A stretch of DNA of 64,000 nucleotides. Source: Rhodocyclus tenuis. GTDB taxonomy: Bacteria; Pseudomonadota; Gammaproteobacteria; Burkholderiales; Rhodocyclaceae. The notes under the pieces were generated by a model. It was not told the DNA's origin. It ran no database searches and saw nothing but the letters and a program-made list of their open reading frames with translations. Positions 1 to 9,201 of the stretch are shown here, in pieces; the first letter of the stretch is position 1; each line of letters starts with the position of its first letter. The stretch covers positions 62,001 through 126,000 of the forward strand of contig NZ_JACIGE010000004.1 of NCBI RefSeq assembly GCF_014197755.1, given 5' to 3'. The translations under genes were made by a program, and so were the position numbers.

Positions 1-512
1 TGTGGGGGCCGGCACACGGTGGCGCCAACGAAGCCTGCCTGAACATGCTCGAGCAGATCGGCGACGTGTCGCGCGTCGGCGAGTACATCACCCGCGCCAA
101 GGACAAGAACGACAGCTTCAAGCTGATGGGCTTCGGTCACCGCGTGTACAAGAACTTCGATCCGCGCGCCAAGTTGATGCGCAAGGTCTGCGGCGACGTG
201 CTCAGCGAGCTCGGCCTGGAAAACGATCGTCTGTTCAAACTGGCGCTGGCGCTCGAGAAAATCGCGCTCGAAGACGATTATTTTGTCGACAAGAAACTTT
301 ATCCGAACGTCGATTTCTACTCCGGCATCGTGCAGAAGGCGCTCGGTATTCCGACCTCGATGTTCACCTGCATTTTCGCGCTGGCACGTACCGTCGGCTG
401 GATGTCGCAGTGGGAAGAAATGCTGATCGATCCGGAATACAAGATCGGTCGGCCGCGTCAGCTGTACATTGGTGCTGCCCGTCGCGACGTCGTCAGTCTC
501 GAACAGCGCTGA
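1..512 (+). CDS. gltA: Citrate synthase, C-terminal part (5' end outside window)
   Basis: Condenses oxaloacetate and acetyl-CoA to citrate, the entry step of the TCA cycle in the cytoplasm. The open frame enters the window at base 3 and gives about 169 residues, the C-terminal 40% of a typical 430-residue type I/II citrate synthase. The active-site stretch [14 protein letters not shown] (catalytic His, substrate-binding Arg) and the NVDFYSG segment with the catalytic Asp are intact, as is the C-terminal stretch [19 protein letters not shown] that is typical of bacterial enzymes. It is followed after 116 bases by sucA on the same strand, the usual proteobacterial sdh-gltA-suc-lpd order. The real start lies upstream of the window, so only the 3' part can be described. 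Confidence 0.97.
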   Translation, partial: WGPAHGGANEACLNMLEQIGDVSRVGEYITRAKDKNDSFKLMGFGHRVYKNFDPRAKLMRKVCGDVLSELGLENDRLFKLALALEKIALEDDYFVDKKLYPNVDFYSGIVQKALGIPTSMFTCIFALARTVGWMSQWEEMLIDPEYKIGRPRQLYIGAARRDVVSLEQR

Positions 513-628
513 GTTTCAGATCCGGGGTGACGCAGGGCGCCCCGGATTTGTTTGCCACGTCGGCTGCTGCGCCGGCCGGCGTGGAGTTGCTTGCTCGCGC
601 AGGCGTTTTCCGACTGCAGGTGTAACTC

Positions 629-3457
629 ATGATGAAGCAGCTGTCAGGCAATTCCTACCTCTTCGGTGGCAATGCTCCGTTCGTCGAGGAGCTCTACGAG
701 CGCTACCTCGACAACCCGGCGACCGTTCCAGAAGAATGGCGGGCGTATTTCGACCAGTTGGCGCAACAACCTGGCGCTGCCGCCCACGATGTTGCGCACA
801 CCCCGGTCATCAACGCCTTCGCCGATCTGGCCCGGCAGGGCGGTTACCGCAACGCTGCCGCAGCACCGGTCGATGACCGCAAGCAGGTCGGCATCCTGCA
901 GCTGATCAATGCCTACCGCTTTCTCGGCGCACGCTGGGCCAATCTCGACCCGCTCAAGCGGCAGCCGCGCCCGGACATTCCGGAACTCGATCCGGCGCAT
1001 CACGGCCTCGGCGACGCCGATCGCAACACCGTCTTCAACGCCGGCTCGTTCCGCGGCGTCGAGGAGCGTGCCAGTTTCGGCAAGATCATTGATGCGCTGC
1101 GCGAAACCTACTGTAGCTCGATCGGCGTCGAGTACATGTACATGAACAACATCGCCGAGAAGCGCTGGCTGCAGCAACGCCTCGAGCCGATTCACTCGCT
1201 CGGCGGTCATGCGCCCGAGCAGAAAAAGCGCTTTCTCGAACGTCTGACCGCCGCCGAGACCCTTGAGCGTTACCTGCACACCCGCTACGTCGGACAGAAA
1301 CGTTTTTCGCTCGAGGGCGGCGAGTCGACGATCGTTGCCATGGACGAACTGGTGCGCGTCGCCGGTGCCGGCGGCGTCGACGAAATCGTCATCGGCATGG
1401 CACACCGCGGTCGCCTCAATGTGCTCGTCAATATCCTCGGCAAATCGCCGGCGATGCTGTTCGAGGAATTCGAAGGCAAAAAGGCGCAGGATCTGTCTTC
1501 CGGCGACGTCAAGTACCACATGGGTTACTCGTCGGACGTGTCGACACCGGGAGGGCCGTGCCGGTTGACGCTGGCGTTCAACCCCTCGCACCTCGAGATC
1601 GTCAATCCGGTGGTGGTTGGCGCCGTTTTCGCCCGCCAGTGCCGGCGCGGCAAAGTCGGGCGCGACAAGGTTTTGCCAGTGGTCATTCACGGCGATTCGG
1701 CCGTTGCCGGCCAGGGCGTCAACCAAGAAATGCTCAATTTCGCGCAGACGCGCGGCTATGGTGTCGGTGGCACGGTGCATCTGGTGGTCAATAACCAGAT
1801 CGGTTTCACCACCTCCGACCCGCGCGACCTGCGTTCCTCGCTCTACTGTACCGACATCTTCAAGATGGCCGACGCGCCGATCTTCCACGTCAATGGCGAC
1901 GATCCGGAAGCGGTGGCGCTGGTGACGCGCATCGCCATCGAGTTCCGCCAGACCTTCAAGAAGGACGTCGTCGTCGACATCGTCTGCTACCGCAAGCTCG
2001 GCCACAACGAACAGGACGAGCCGATGGTGACGCAGCCGCTGATGTACCGCAAGATTGCGGCACATCCCGGAACGCGCAAACTCTACGCCGACCGCCTCGC
2101 CGCCGAAGGTGTGGTGCCTGACGACGGACCCGAACGCATGATCCGCGATTACCGCGCCCACCTCGACCGCGGTGAACTGCTCTACAACCCGGTGATCGCC
2201 GGCTACAAGCATCCGCTGACCATCGACTGGGCGTCGTTCCTGCCGAAGAAGTACATCGAGAACGTCGATACGCGCGTTCCCGAAAGCGAGATCCGTCGAC
2301 TTTCCGAGCGGCTGACGACGATTCCCGAGAACATGGTCCTGCACAACCGCGTCAAGAAGATCATCGACGACCGGCGCGCGATGGGTGAGGGCAGACAGCC
2401 ATTCGACTGGGGCATGGGCGAAAACCTCGCCTACGCGACGCTGCTCGTCTCCGGTTACGGCGTGCGCATCTCGGGCGAGGACGTCGGTCGCGGTACCTTC
2501 TTCCACCGCCACGCGGCCTTGCACGACCAGAACCGCGAGAACCGCGAGGAAGGCATCTATTTTCCGCTTGAGCATCTGCAGGAGAAGCAGTCGCGCTTCC
2601 AGTGTTTCGATTCGGTGCTGTCGGAAGAAGCTGTGCTCGCTTTCGAATATGGCTACGCCAGTTCGACGCCTTTCGATCTGGTCGTCTGGGAAGCGCAGTT
2701 CGGCGACTTCGCCAACGGTGCGCAAGTGGTCATCGACCAGTTCATCGCTTCCGGTGAGACCAAGTGGGGACGCGCCTGCGGCCTGACGCTGCTGTTGCCG
2801 CATGGTTACGAAGGTCAGGGGCCCGAGCACTCGTCGGCGCGCATCGAGCGCTTCATGAACCTGTGCGCCGAAATGAACATGGAAGTCTGCCAGCCGACGA
2901 CGCCGTCGCAGATCTTCCACCTGCTCCGTCGCCAGGCGGTCCGGCCGCAACGCAAGCCGCTGGTGGTGTTCTCGCCGAAATCGCTGCTGCGGCACAAGGA
3001 CGCCGTGTCGACGATGGACGAGATGGTCAACGGCGAATTCCGCCGCGTCATTGGTGAAGTGGACGCGCTCGATCCGGCGGCGGTGACGCGCGTCGTGCTC
3101 TGCTCGGGCAAGGTCTATTACGAACTGATCGCCGCCCGGCGCGAACGCAAGATCGGCCACATCGCGATTGTTCGCCTCGAACAGCTCTATCCCTTCCCGG
3201 AAGATTCGTTCGCCGCCGAGATCGCGCGTTACCCGAACGCCAGCGAGATCGTCTGGTGCCAGGACGAGCCGCGCAACCAGGGCGCCTGGTACTGGATCGC
3301 CTCGCGCCAGCATCTGTCGGGTCCGCTCAGCGACAAGCAGCGCTTGCTGCTGGTATCGCGGCCGGCTTCGGCGTCGCCGGCAGTTGGCTATCTTGCCAAG
3401 CACAATGCCCAGCAGCGCGCGCTGATCGATTCGGCGCTCGGCGCAATCGACTATTGA
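629..3457 (+). CDS. sucA: 2-oxoglutarate dehydrogenase E1 component
   Basis: Thiamine-diphosphate-dependent E1 subunit of the 2-oxoglutarate dehydrogenase complex. It decarboxylates 2-oxoglutarate and passes the succinyl group to the lipoyl arm of SucB. The 942 residues match the family length (E. coli 933). The N-terminal segment SYLFGGNAPFVEELYERYL is the region that binds the E2 core. The E1 signatures GMAHRGRLNVL, FNPSHLEIVNPVV and GDSAVAGQGVNQE (thiamine/Mg site, about residues 255-370) and the C-terminal FGDFANGAQVVIDQF and GYEGQGPEHSSAR segments are all present. A GCAGG about 8 bases upstream supports the ATG at 629; a second in-frame ATG follows directly at 632. sucB and lpd lie downstream on the same strand, so E1-E2-E3 form one locus. 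Confidence 0.98.
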   Translation: MMKQLSGNSYLFGGNAPFVEELYERYLDNPATVPEEWRAYFDQLAQQPGAAAHDVAHTPVINAFADLARQGGYRNAAAAPVDDRKQVGILQLINAYRFLGARWANLDPLKRQPRPDIPELDPAHHGLGDADRNTVFNAGSFRGVEERASFGKIIDALRETYCSSIGVEYMYMNNIAEKRWLQQRLEPIHSLGGHAPEQKKRFLERLTAAETLERYLHTRYVGQKRFSLEGGESTIVAMDELVRVAGAGGVDEIVIGMAHRGRLNVLVNILGKSPAMLFEEFEGKKAQDLSSGDVKYHMGYSSDVSTPGGPCRLTLAFNPSHLEIVNPVVVGAVFARQCRRGKVGRDKVLPVVIHGDSAVAGQGVNQEMLNFAQTRGYGVGGTVHLVVNNQIGFTTSDPRDLRSSLYCTDIFKMADAPIFHVNGDDPEAVALVTRIAIEFRQTFKKDVVVDIVCYRKLGHNEQDEPMVTQPLMYRKIAAHPGTRKLYADRLAAEGVVPDDGPERMIRDYRAHLDRGELLYNPVIAGYKHPLTIDWASFLPKKYIENVDTRVPESEIRRLSERLTTIPENMVLHNRVKKIIDDRRAMGEGRQPFDWGMGENLAYATLLVSGYGVRISGEDVGRGTFFHRHAALHDQNRENREEGIYFPLEHLQEKQSRFQCFDSVLSEEAVLAFEYGYASSTPFDLVVWEAQFGDFANGAQVVIDQFIASGETKWGRACGLTLLLPHGYEGQGPEHSSARIERFMNLCAEMNMEVCQPTTPSQIFHLLRRQAVRPQRKPLVVFSPKSLLRHKDAVSTMDEMVNGEFRRVIGEVDALDPAAVTRVVLCSGKVYYELIAARRERKIGHIAIVRLEQLYPFPEDSFAAEIARYPNASEIVWCQDEPRNQGAWYWIASRQHLSGPLSDKQRLLLVSRPASASPAVGYLAKHNAQQRALIDSALGAIDY

Positions 3458-3505
3458 GTCTTTACCGAACGAAAAGCGAATCCGTTTCTGAACATTTCCA
3501 TGGAC

Positions 3506-3521
3506 GCGCCCCGCGGGGCGC
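3506..3521. repeat. Perfect 16-base GC palindrome between sucA and sucB
   Basis: The sequence GCGCCCCGCGGGGCGC is its own reverse complement and sits in the 104-base sucA-sucB gap, about 40 bases before the sucB start. It can fold as a short RNA hairpin. No run of T follows, so it is more likely a processing or stability element than a true terminator. The function is inferred; only the symmetry is seen. Confidence 0.45.
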
Positions 3522-3561
3522 ACTGCAATCCCCTCACCCCAGATAGCGTATCGGAGCGAGC

Positions 3562-4761
3562 ATGATCATCGACGTCAAAGTTCCCCAGTTGTCCGAATCG
3601 GTCGCCGAAGCGACGCTCGTCGCCTGGCGCAAGAAGGCCGGCGAGGCCGTTGCCCGCGACGAAAACCTGATCGACATCGAAACCGACAAGGTTGTGCTTG
3701 AACTGCCGGCGCCGGCGGCGGGCGTTCTCGTCGAAGTCGTCAAGAATGACGGCGACACCGTCGTCTCCGGCGAACTGATCGCGCGCATCGATACCGAAGC
3801 GCAGGCTGCCCAAGCCGCGCCAGCGCCGGCCGCTGCCGCACCGGCGGCTAAAGCTGCTCCGGTAGCCGCTGCCGGTGCCGTTGCCATGCCGGCAGCGCGC
3901 AAGATTCTCGAAGAAAAGGGGCTCACGCCGGCCGACGTTCTCGGCAGCGGCCGTGGCGGTCGCGTCACCAAGGCCGACGCGCTTGCCGAGCCGGCCAAGC
4001 CGGCACCGGCGGCGGCGCCGGTGCGCGCTGAAATTGCCACGCCGGTCGTGCCCTCGGGCGATCGTCCCGAGCAGCGTGTGCCGATGTCACGCCTGCGCGC
4101 GCGCATTGCCGAGCGGTTGGTGCAGTCGAAGAACGAGAACGCGATCCTGACGACCTTCAACGAGGTCGACATGAGCCACATCATCGCGCTGCGCAAGCAG
4201 TACGGCGAGAAGTTCGAAAAGACGCATGGCGTGCGCCTCGGCTTCATGGGCTTCTTCGTAAAGGCGGCGGTCGCTGCGCTGCAGAAGTATCCGGTGCTCA
4301 ACGCCTCGGTCGATGGCTCCGACATCGTCTATCACGGCTTCATCGACATCGGCATCGCCGTCAGCGCGCCGCGTGGACTGGTCGTGCCGATCCTGCGCGA
4401 CGTCGACCAGATGAGCGTCGCCGACATCGAGAAGAAGATCGTCGAATACGGGCAGAAGGCCAAGGAAGGCAAGCTGACGCTGGAAGACCTCACCGGCGGC
4501 ACCTTCTCGATCTCCAACGGCGGCGTCTTCGGTTCGATGCTGTCCACTCCGATCATCAACCCGCCGCAGTCGGCGATCCTCGGCATTCACGCCACCAAGG
4601 ACCGGCCGGTGGTGGTCGACGGTCAGATCGTCATCCGCCCGATCAACTATCTGGCGCTGTCCTACGACCATCGCATCATCGACGGCCGCGAAGCGGTGCT
4701 CGCTCTGGTGGCGATGAAGGAAGCGCTCGAAGATCCGACCCGCCTGCTACTCGGCGTATAA
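3562..4761 (+). CDS. sucB: Dihydrolipoyllysine succinyltransferase (OGDH E2)
   Basis: Core E2 subunit of 2-oxoglutarate dehydrogenase, transferring succinyl from the lipoyl arm to CoA. The 399 residues hold three ordered parts. A lipoyl domain covers about 1-80, with the lipoylated Lys in [14 protein letters not shown]. An Ala/Pro linker leads to the E1/E3-binding domain at about 105-145 ([29 protein letters not shown]). The acyltransferase domain follows from about 170, with the catalytic [13 protein letters not shown] motif near the C terminus and a [15 protein letters not shown] segment. GGAGCG six bases before the ATG fixes the start. It lies between sucA and lpd. The succinyl rather than acetyl specificity is inferred from the neighbouring sucA. 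Confidence 0.98.
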   Translation: MIIDVKVPQLSESVAEATLVAWRKKAGEAVARDENLIDIETDKVVLELPAPAAGVLVEVVKNDGDTVVSGELIARIDTEAQAAQAAPAPAAAAPAAKAAPVAAAGAVAMPAARKILEEKGLTPADVLGSGRGGRVTKADALAEPAKPAPAAAPVRAEIATPVVPSGDRPEQRVPMSRLRARIAERLVQSKNENAILTTFNEVDMSHIIALRKQYGEKFEKTHGVRLGFMGFFVKAAVAALQKYPVLNASVDGSDIVYHGFIDIGIAVSAPRGLVVPILRDVDQMSVADIEKKIVEYGQKAKEGKLTLEDLTGGTFSISNGGVFGSMLSTPIINPPQSAILGIHATKDRPVVVDGQIVIRPINYLALSYDHRIIDGREAVLALVAMKEALEDPTRLLLGV

Positions 4762-4768
4762 GTCAGCA

Positions 4769-4788
4769 CCTGCCGCTGCGGCGGCAGG
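4769..4788 (+). other. GC hairpin after sucB
   Basis: CCTGCCGC, the loop TGCG and GCGGCAGG form a perfect 8-base-pair stem starting 7 bases after the sucB stop. There is no T tract behind it. It may reduce read-through into lpd or protect the 3' end of the sucAB message. It is followed within 30 bases by an AT-rich promoter-like stretch. Confidence 0.4.
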
Positions 4789-4813
4789 CAGTACCGCGTG
4801 CAGACGCTGGTTA

Positions 4814-4841
4814 TTGAAAAATAACGTAATTAAAATAAATC
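4814..4841 (+). promoter_or_regulatory. Candidate sigma-70-like promoter for lpd
   Basis: TTGAAA, a 16-base spacer and TAAATC lie inside a roughly 30-base AT-rich island that stands out from the GC-rich surroundings. It starts 44 bases before the chosen lpd start. This would let lpd be transcribed separately from sucAB, which makes sense because E3 is shared with other dehydrogenase complexes. Only the sequence match is seen; transcription is inferred. Confidence 0.4.
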
Positions 4842-4884
4842 CTGATGTGGCGCTTGCGTCCGCATGAGGATTCTGGGAGCGATC

Positions 4885-6309
4885 ATGTCCAAGCAATTTG
4901 ACGTACTGGTCATCGGCGGCGGCCCCGGCGGCTACGTGGCCGCCATCCGCGCCGCACAACTCGGTTTTTCGGTCGCCTGCTGCGAAGACAAGGCTTACGC
5001 CGATCCCAAGGGCGAACCGCGCCTCGGCGGCGCCTGCCTCAACGTCGGCTGCATTCCGACCAAGGCCCTGCTGCATACCTCGCATCTGTTCGAGGAGGCA
5101 GCGCACAGTTTTGCCGAACAGGGCATCCGCGTCGGCACGCCGGAAATCGACGTCGCGCGCATGCTCGAGCGCAAGAACACCATCGTCGGCCAGCTCACCG
5201 GCGGCATCCGTGGCCTGTTCAAGAAGAACAAGGTCAGCTTCCTGCCCGGTCGCGGCGCCTTCATCGGCCGCAACGGTGCCAACTGGCAGATGAAGGTCGG
5301 TGACGAGAGCGTCGAAGCGACGCAGGTGATCATCGCCACCGGCTCGCGCGCACGCCATCTGCCGGGTGTTCCGGTCGACAACCGCATCGTCTGCGACAAT
5401 GTCGGCGCGCTCGACATCGACGCCGTGCCGAAGAAGCTGGCGATCATCGGCGCTGGCGTCATCGGTCTGGAAATGGGCTGCGTGTGGAGCCGCCTCGGTG
5501 CGGAAGTGACGCTGCTCGAGGCGGCGCCGCAGTTCCTCGCCAGCGCCGATGCCGATGTCGCCCGCGAAGCGGCCAAGTCCTTTGCCAAACAGCGCCTGAA
5601 CATCCGGCTCGGCGTGCGTATCGACAGCGTCAAGGCCGCTGCTGACGCGGTGGCGATCGAGTACACCGATGCCGAAGGCAAGGAACACAAGCTCGACGCC
5701 GACCGCCTGATCGTTTCGGTCGGTCGCGTGCCGAATACCGACGGCCTCAACGCCGAAGTCGTTGGCCTGGCGCTCGACGCCAGCGGCCGCATCAGCGTCG
5801 ACGATCGCTGCCGTACCAACCTGCCCAATGTCTGGGCGGTCGGCGACGTGGTACGCGGTCCGATGCTGGCGCACAAGGCGATGGAAGAGGGCGTCATGGT
5901 CGCCGAGCTGATGGCCGGGCAGGCCGGACACTGCAACTTCGACACCATTCCGTGGGTGATCTACACCAGCCCCGAAATCGCCTGGGTCGGCAAGACCGAA
6001 CAGCAGCTCAAGGCCGACGGCGTCGCCTACAAGGTCGGCAAGATTCCGTTCATGGCCAACGGCCGCGCGCTGGGCATGGGCGAGACCACCGGTTTCGTCA
6101 AGATGCTCGCCTGCGCCAAGACCGACCGCGTTCTCGGCCTGCACATCGTCGGCGCCAACGCCTCCGAGCTGATCATGGAAGGTGTGACGGCGCTTGAGTT
6201 CGGTGCTTCTTCGGAGGACATCGCGCGCATCTGCCACGGCCACCCGACCTTGTCGGAAGCAGTGCATGAAGCCGCGCTGGCTTGCGACAAGCGCGCCTTG
6301 CACTTCTAG
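4885..6309 (+). CDS. lpdA: Dihydrolipoyl dehydrogenase (E3)
   Basis: FAD-dependent E3 subunit that reoxidises dihydrolipoamide with NAD+ for 2-oxoglutarate (and probably pyruvate) dehydrogenase. The 474 residues match the family. Visible features are the FAD-binding GGGPGGYVAAIRAAQLG at the N terminus, the redox disulfide GGACLNVGCIPTKALL, the NAD-binding IIGAGVIGLEMG, the second FAD motif VWAVGDVV and the C-terminal active-site base in GHPTLSEAVHEA. I chose ATG 4885 (MSKQFDVL) because GGGAG lies just before it. An in-frame ATG at 4864 would add seven residues with no ribosome site. It is the third gene of the suc cluster, 123 bases after sucB, with a promoter-like island between. Confidence 0.97.
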   Translation: MSKQFDVLVIGGGPGGYVAAIRAAQLGFSVACCEDKAYADPKGEPRLGGACLNVGCIPTKALLHTSHLFEEAAHSFAEQGIRVGTPEIDVARMLERKNTIVGQLTGGIRGLFKKNKVSFLPGRGAFIGRNGANWQMKVGDESVEATQVIIATGSRARHLPGVPVDNRIVCDNVGALDIDAVPKKLAIIGAGVIGLEMGCVWSRLGAEVTLLEAAPQFLASADADVAREAAKSFAKQRLNIRLGVRIDSVKAAADAVAIEYTDAEGKEHKLDADRLIVSVGRVPNTDGLNAEVVGLALDASGRISVDDRCRTNLPNVWAVGDVVRGPMLAHKAMEEGVMVAELMAGQAGHCNFDTIPWVIYTSPEIAWVGKTEQQLKADGVAYKVGKIPFMANGRALGMGETTGFVKMLACAKTDRVLGLHIVGANASELIMEGVTALEFGASSEDIARICHGHPTLSEAVHEAALACDKRALHF

Positions 6310-6352
6310 ACGGAGCCACTGCGCGCATCCGCGCGTCAAGCTCTCTCCGCGG

Positions 6353-6385
6353 ACAGGGGTGCCAGTGCGGTGCCCTCTGTTTTTT
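6353..6385 (+). terminator. Weak terminator-like hairpin after lpd
   Basis: ACAGGGG (6353-6359) can pair imperfectly with CCCTCTGT (6373-6380), and a run of six T follows at 6380-6385. The stem is short and includes a wobble pair. It is one of two stacked terminator-like structures between the convergent lpd and diguanylate cyclase genes. Confidence 0.35.
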
Positions 6386-6390
6386 GGAGC

Positions 6391-6455
6391 GGCGTGCGCC
6401 CTGGCTCGTCGACTGCCTGCCCGAGGCCGTCAGGGCGCAGCGCCGAGAGTTTTTT
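6391..6455 (+). terminator. Long hairpin plus T tract between lpd and the cyclase gene
   Basis: GGCGTGCGCCCTG (6391-6403) pairs with CAGGGCGCAGCGCC (6431-6444) with a single bulged base. A run of six T stands at 6450-6455 after a five-base gap. It reads as a plus-strand terminator for lpd and ends at the stop codon of the opposing gene. Confidence 0.5.
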
Positions 6456-9201
6456 AACGCACATAAGGGAAGAAAGCCCGGTCAGCACTGAGGATGTGCT
6501 GGGTGACCACGTTCTGCGCGAGAAACTTGAACATTTCGCCGACGTCAAGCTGGCCGGAATGAAAGTGCTCGACAATCGCCACCGCCTCTTCGACCAGCTG
6601 GCGGTGGATCGCCTTGTGCCCGTCGCTGTCGGGGAAACCGGCGGCGGTGAAGATCGCCTCCTCGTCCTTGAAGTGCTGAACCAGATCTTGCATCAGTGCG
6701 TCGATCTGTGCGGCCAACTGCGTTTCCTGGTGGCCGGTGAGAATATTCGTCAACAGCCTGTTGGCGGCAGCGACGAGGGCCCGGTGCTGATCATCAATCA
6801 GGCGGTTGCCGCATTCGTAGTCGGGCGACCAGTTGAGATGAATCAGCTTCCCGGCGAGTTCGTCGGTCGTTGTCGCTGGCACAGCGGTTTCGGGATAAAA
6901 CCCGATCGCGTTGCGACCTGATTCCTTGGCGGCGTACATCGCCTTGTCGGCGCGCTGGAGAATCTCGTCCGGGTAACTGTCCGGGTGCTTGAACAGCGTT
7001 ACGCCGATGCTCGCCGTACAGTGATGTTCAACGAACGATGCCTCCCCGCCATCCTCGCTCAACGGCAGCACGTAGGTTTCGGCAAGCAGCGAGCGGATCT
7101 TTTCGGCAACGAGCTGTGCTTCGCGTCGGCACAGTGCTGCGTCCGCGTTCAGTCCGGTCAGTACGACCACGAACTCGTCGCCGCCGAGGCGCGCCACGGT
7201 ATCGACTTCGCGTACGCTGGCGCCAAGGCGGCGCGCAACTTCGATCAGCAGCAAATCGCCCAGCGCGTGTCCGTGCTCGTCGTTGAGCGGTTTGAAATTG
7301 TCGAGGTCAAGCAGCAGCAGTGCGCCATGCAAGCCGTTGCGTTTGTTGCCTGCCAGCGCCAGCGTCAGGCGGTCGCGCAGCAGACGACGGTTGGGCAAGC
7401 CCGTCAAGGTGTCGCAGTAGGCAGCCTGCTCGAGTTGCCGCTGTTGCTCTTTTTGCTGGCTGATGTCGGAAAAGAAGGCGACGAACTGATTCGCGGCTCC
7501 TGTATCGTCGCGTACGGCGCTGACCCTGAGGAATACCGGGTAGCTATCGCCATTCTTGCGGTAATGCGTCTTTTCACCTGACCAATAACCGACCGCAAGC
7601 AGAGCGCGCTGGGTTGCTTCGAAAACGTCCTGCGCGTAGCGGAACGCTTCGAGTTCACTGACCCGCCTGCCGATGACTTCCTCGCGCAGATAGCCCGTAA
7701 TGCGCGTGAAGGCGGGATTGACATCAATGACCGTGGTGCCGGAATCGACATCACAGAGCACGATGGCTTCCTGGGCGTGGGTGAACACGTTTTCGGAGAG
7801 GCGCAACTGCTCTTCATCCCGTTTGCGCGCGCTGATGTCGGTGCTGGTGCCGATCATGCGCAGCGGTTTGCCGTCGGCGCCGTGGTTGATGATCATGCCG
7901 CGGCTGAGAATCCAGCGGTACTGGCCATCCTTGCAGCGCAGGCGCAGTTCGGCGAGAAAACGGGGTGTCTTGCCAGCAAGGTGCTCACGCACCGCCGCGG
8001 CAACGCGCGTGTGATCGTCGGGATGAATGAGCGCCTGCGATTGAGCACGGCCTGGCAGGATATCCTCCTCGTCGTAACCGAGCATCTCGCGCCAACCCGC
8101 CGAATAGCGGATTTCCCCGCTGGGCACGTCCCAGTCCCAGACGCCGGCACCGGCGCCTTCGAGTGCCGACTTCCAGCGGAATTCGTTGGCGCGCAGGGCC
8201 GCGTCGGCGATCCCGGCGTTGCTGATGCGGCGATGAATGTTCATCGCTCCGGCGACTACCGCAGCCGACATCAGCGAGGCAAATAGCAGCAACCACAGCG
8301 TGTTGCGCCGCCACTTCGCCAGATAGTCTTCCTCGGCAACGCCGACCAGCAGGTAGTACGGGAAACCCTCGACCCAGCGAACCGTCGCCAGACGGTCGAC
8401 AGCATCTACCGGCGAACGGTATTCGTACTGGGCGATACGGGCGCCGGAGCGGATGATTTCCAGGAAGCGCGGATCCAGCTTACCGTCGAAGCTCAGTTCG
8501 TCCGAGCGCTCGACTTCAGGGAAGCGTGCGGCCAGACCGGCATCCGCGTGCGCCAGTAATACTTCGCCCTTGCTGCCCATGTCCACTTTGGCGAAGTTCT
8601 CGGACAGGACCTTGGTCGGTATCGAGCAGATCACGACCCCGGCGAAGGAGCCGTTGGGGTTCGAGATCCTGCGCGATACCGATACCCGCCACGTATGCGT
8701 CGTCAGACCGAACTCCGCCGGGCCGACCAGCAGGCCGGAATCGGCATTGTCGCGGTGCGCCATGAAGTAATTGCGCTGCGCGATGTTGCCGTAGGGCTGG
8801 GCAAGATTGGCCGAGCCTGCCTGCAGCGCACCATCGGCGCCAAAGATGCGAAAGCCCAGCGTTTCGCGCAGGCGGGAGTTCTGCCTGTCGATGGTGGCTG
8901 CGAGTGCCGCCGCGTCGATGCGAGCACTTCTTTTCTGGCGAGCCATCTCGTCGATGATGGCGAGCAGCCCCAGGTCAATCTGCCTGACACTGCTGGTGAA
9001 ATTGTCCGCGAGGATCTGCGCGACGTTGGCGCTGGCAAGTACTGCCGCGCGTCGGGCATCGGCTCGCTCTTCGAAAATGGCCCAGCCGGTCAGCGCGATG
9101 ATCACTGCCACCATGAACAGGCAGCTGGCGAGTAAAGGAGCGAGATGCGATCGGCCCTTCCGCAGCGTGCTGAATTCCTGCGAACTATCCGTCCCGTGCA
9201 A
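6454..9201 (-). CDS. Membrane diguanylate cyclase: Cache-PAS-PAS-GGDEF-hemerythrin
   Basis: Predicted to make c-di-GMP from GTP in response to several signals. Of 915 residues, 21-43 and about 299-320 are membrane segments enclosing a periplasmic Cache-like region. PAS domains lie at about 335-460 and 468-582. The GGDEF domain (590-765) has an intact GGDEF at 673-677 and a product-inhibition site REVD at 664-667. A bacteriohemerythrin domain closes the protein (from about 784), with all seven di-iron ligands placed as in the family: H806, H843, E847, H862, H866, H902 and D907. The domain therefore probably binds oxygen or reports redox state. The start is a TTG at 9201 with a weak GCAGG before it, and no in-frame ATG lies upstream of the first membrane segment. 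It stands alone, convergent with lpd. Which signal dominates is unknown. Confidence 0.93.
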   Translation of the reverse strand: MHGTDSSQEFSTLRKGRSHLAPLLASCLFMVAVIIALTGWAIFEERADARRAAVLASANVAQILADNFTSSVRQIDLGLLAIIDEMARQKRSARIDAAALAATIDRQNSRLRETLGFRIFGADGALQAGSANLAQPYGNIAQRNYFMAHRDNADSGLLVGPAEFGLTTHTWRVSVSRRISNPNGSFAGVVICSIPTKVLSENFAKVDMGSKGEVLLAHADAGLAARFPEVERSDELSFDGKLDPRFLEIIRSGARIAQYEYRSPVDAVDRLATVRWVEGFPYYLLVGVAEEDYLAKWRRNTLWLLLFASLMSAAVVAGAMNIHRRISNAGIADAALRANEFRWKSALEGAGAGVWDWDVPSGEIRYSAGWREMLGYDEEDILPGRAQSQALIHPDDHTRVAAAVREHLAGKTPRFLAELRLRCKDGQYRWILSRGMIINHGADGKPLRMIGTSTDISARKRDEEQLRLSENVFTHAQEAIVLCDVDSGTTVIDVNPAFTRITGYLREEVIGRRVSELEAFRYAQDVFEATQRALLAVGYWSGEKTHYRKNGDSYPVFLRVSAVRDDTGAANQFVAFFSDISQQKEQQRQLEQAAYCDTLTGLPNRRLLRDRLTLALAGNKRNGLHGALLLLDLDNFKPLNDEHGHALGDLLLIEVARRLGASVREVDTVARLGGDEFVVVLTGLNADAALCRREAQLVAEKIRSLLAETYVLPLSEDGGEASFVEHHCTASIGVTLFKHPDSYPDEILQRADKAMYAAKESGRNAIGFYPETAVPATTTDELAGKLIHLNWSPDYECGNRLIDDQHRALVAAANRLLTNILTGHQETQLAAQIDALMQDLVQHFKDEEAIFTAAGFPDSDGHKAIHRQLVEEAVAIVEHFHSGQLDVGEMFKFLAQNVVTQHILSADRAFFPYVR

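Noticed and set aside
644-3523. A 959-codon open frame on the minus strand opposite sucA
   Set aside because: It mirrors sucA codon by codon, is arginine- and histidine-rich, has no recognisable domain, and such antisense frames are expected in GC-rich genes with G/C third positions.
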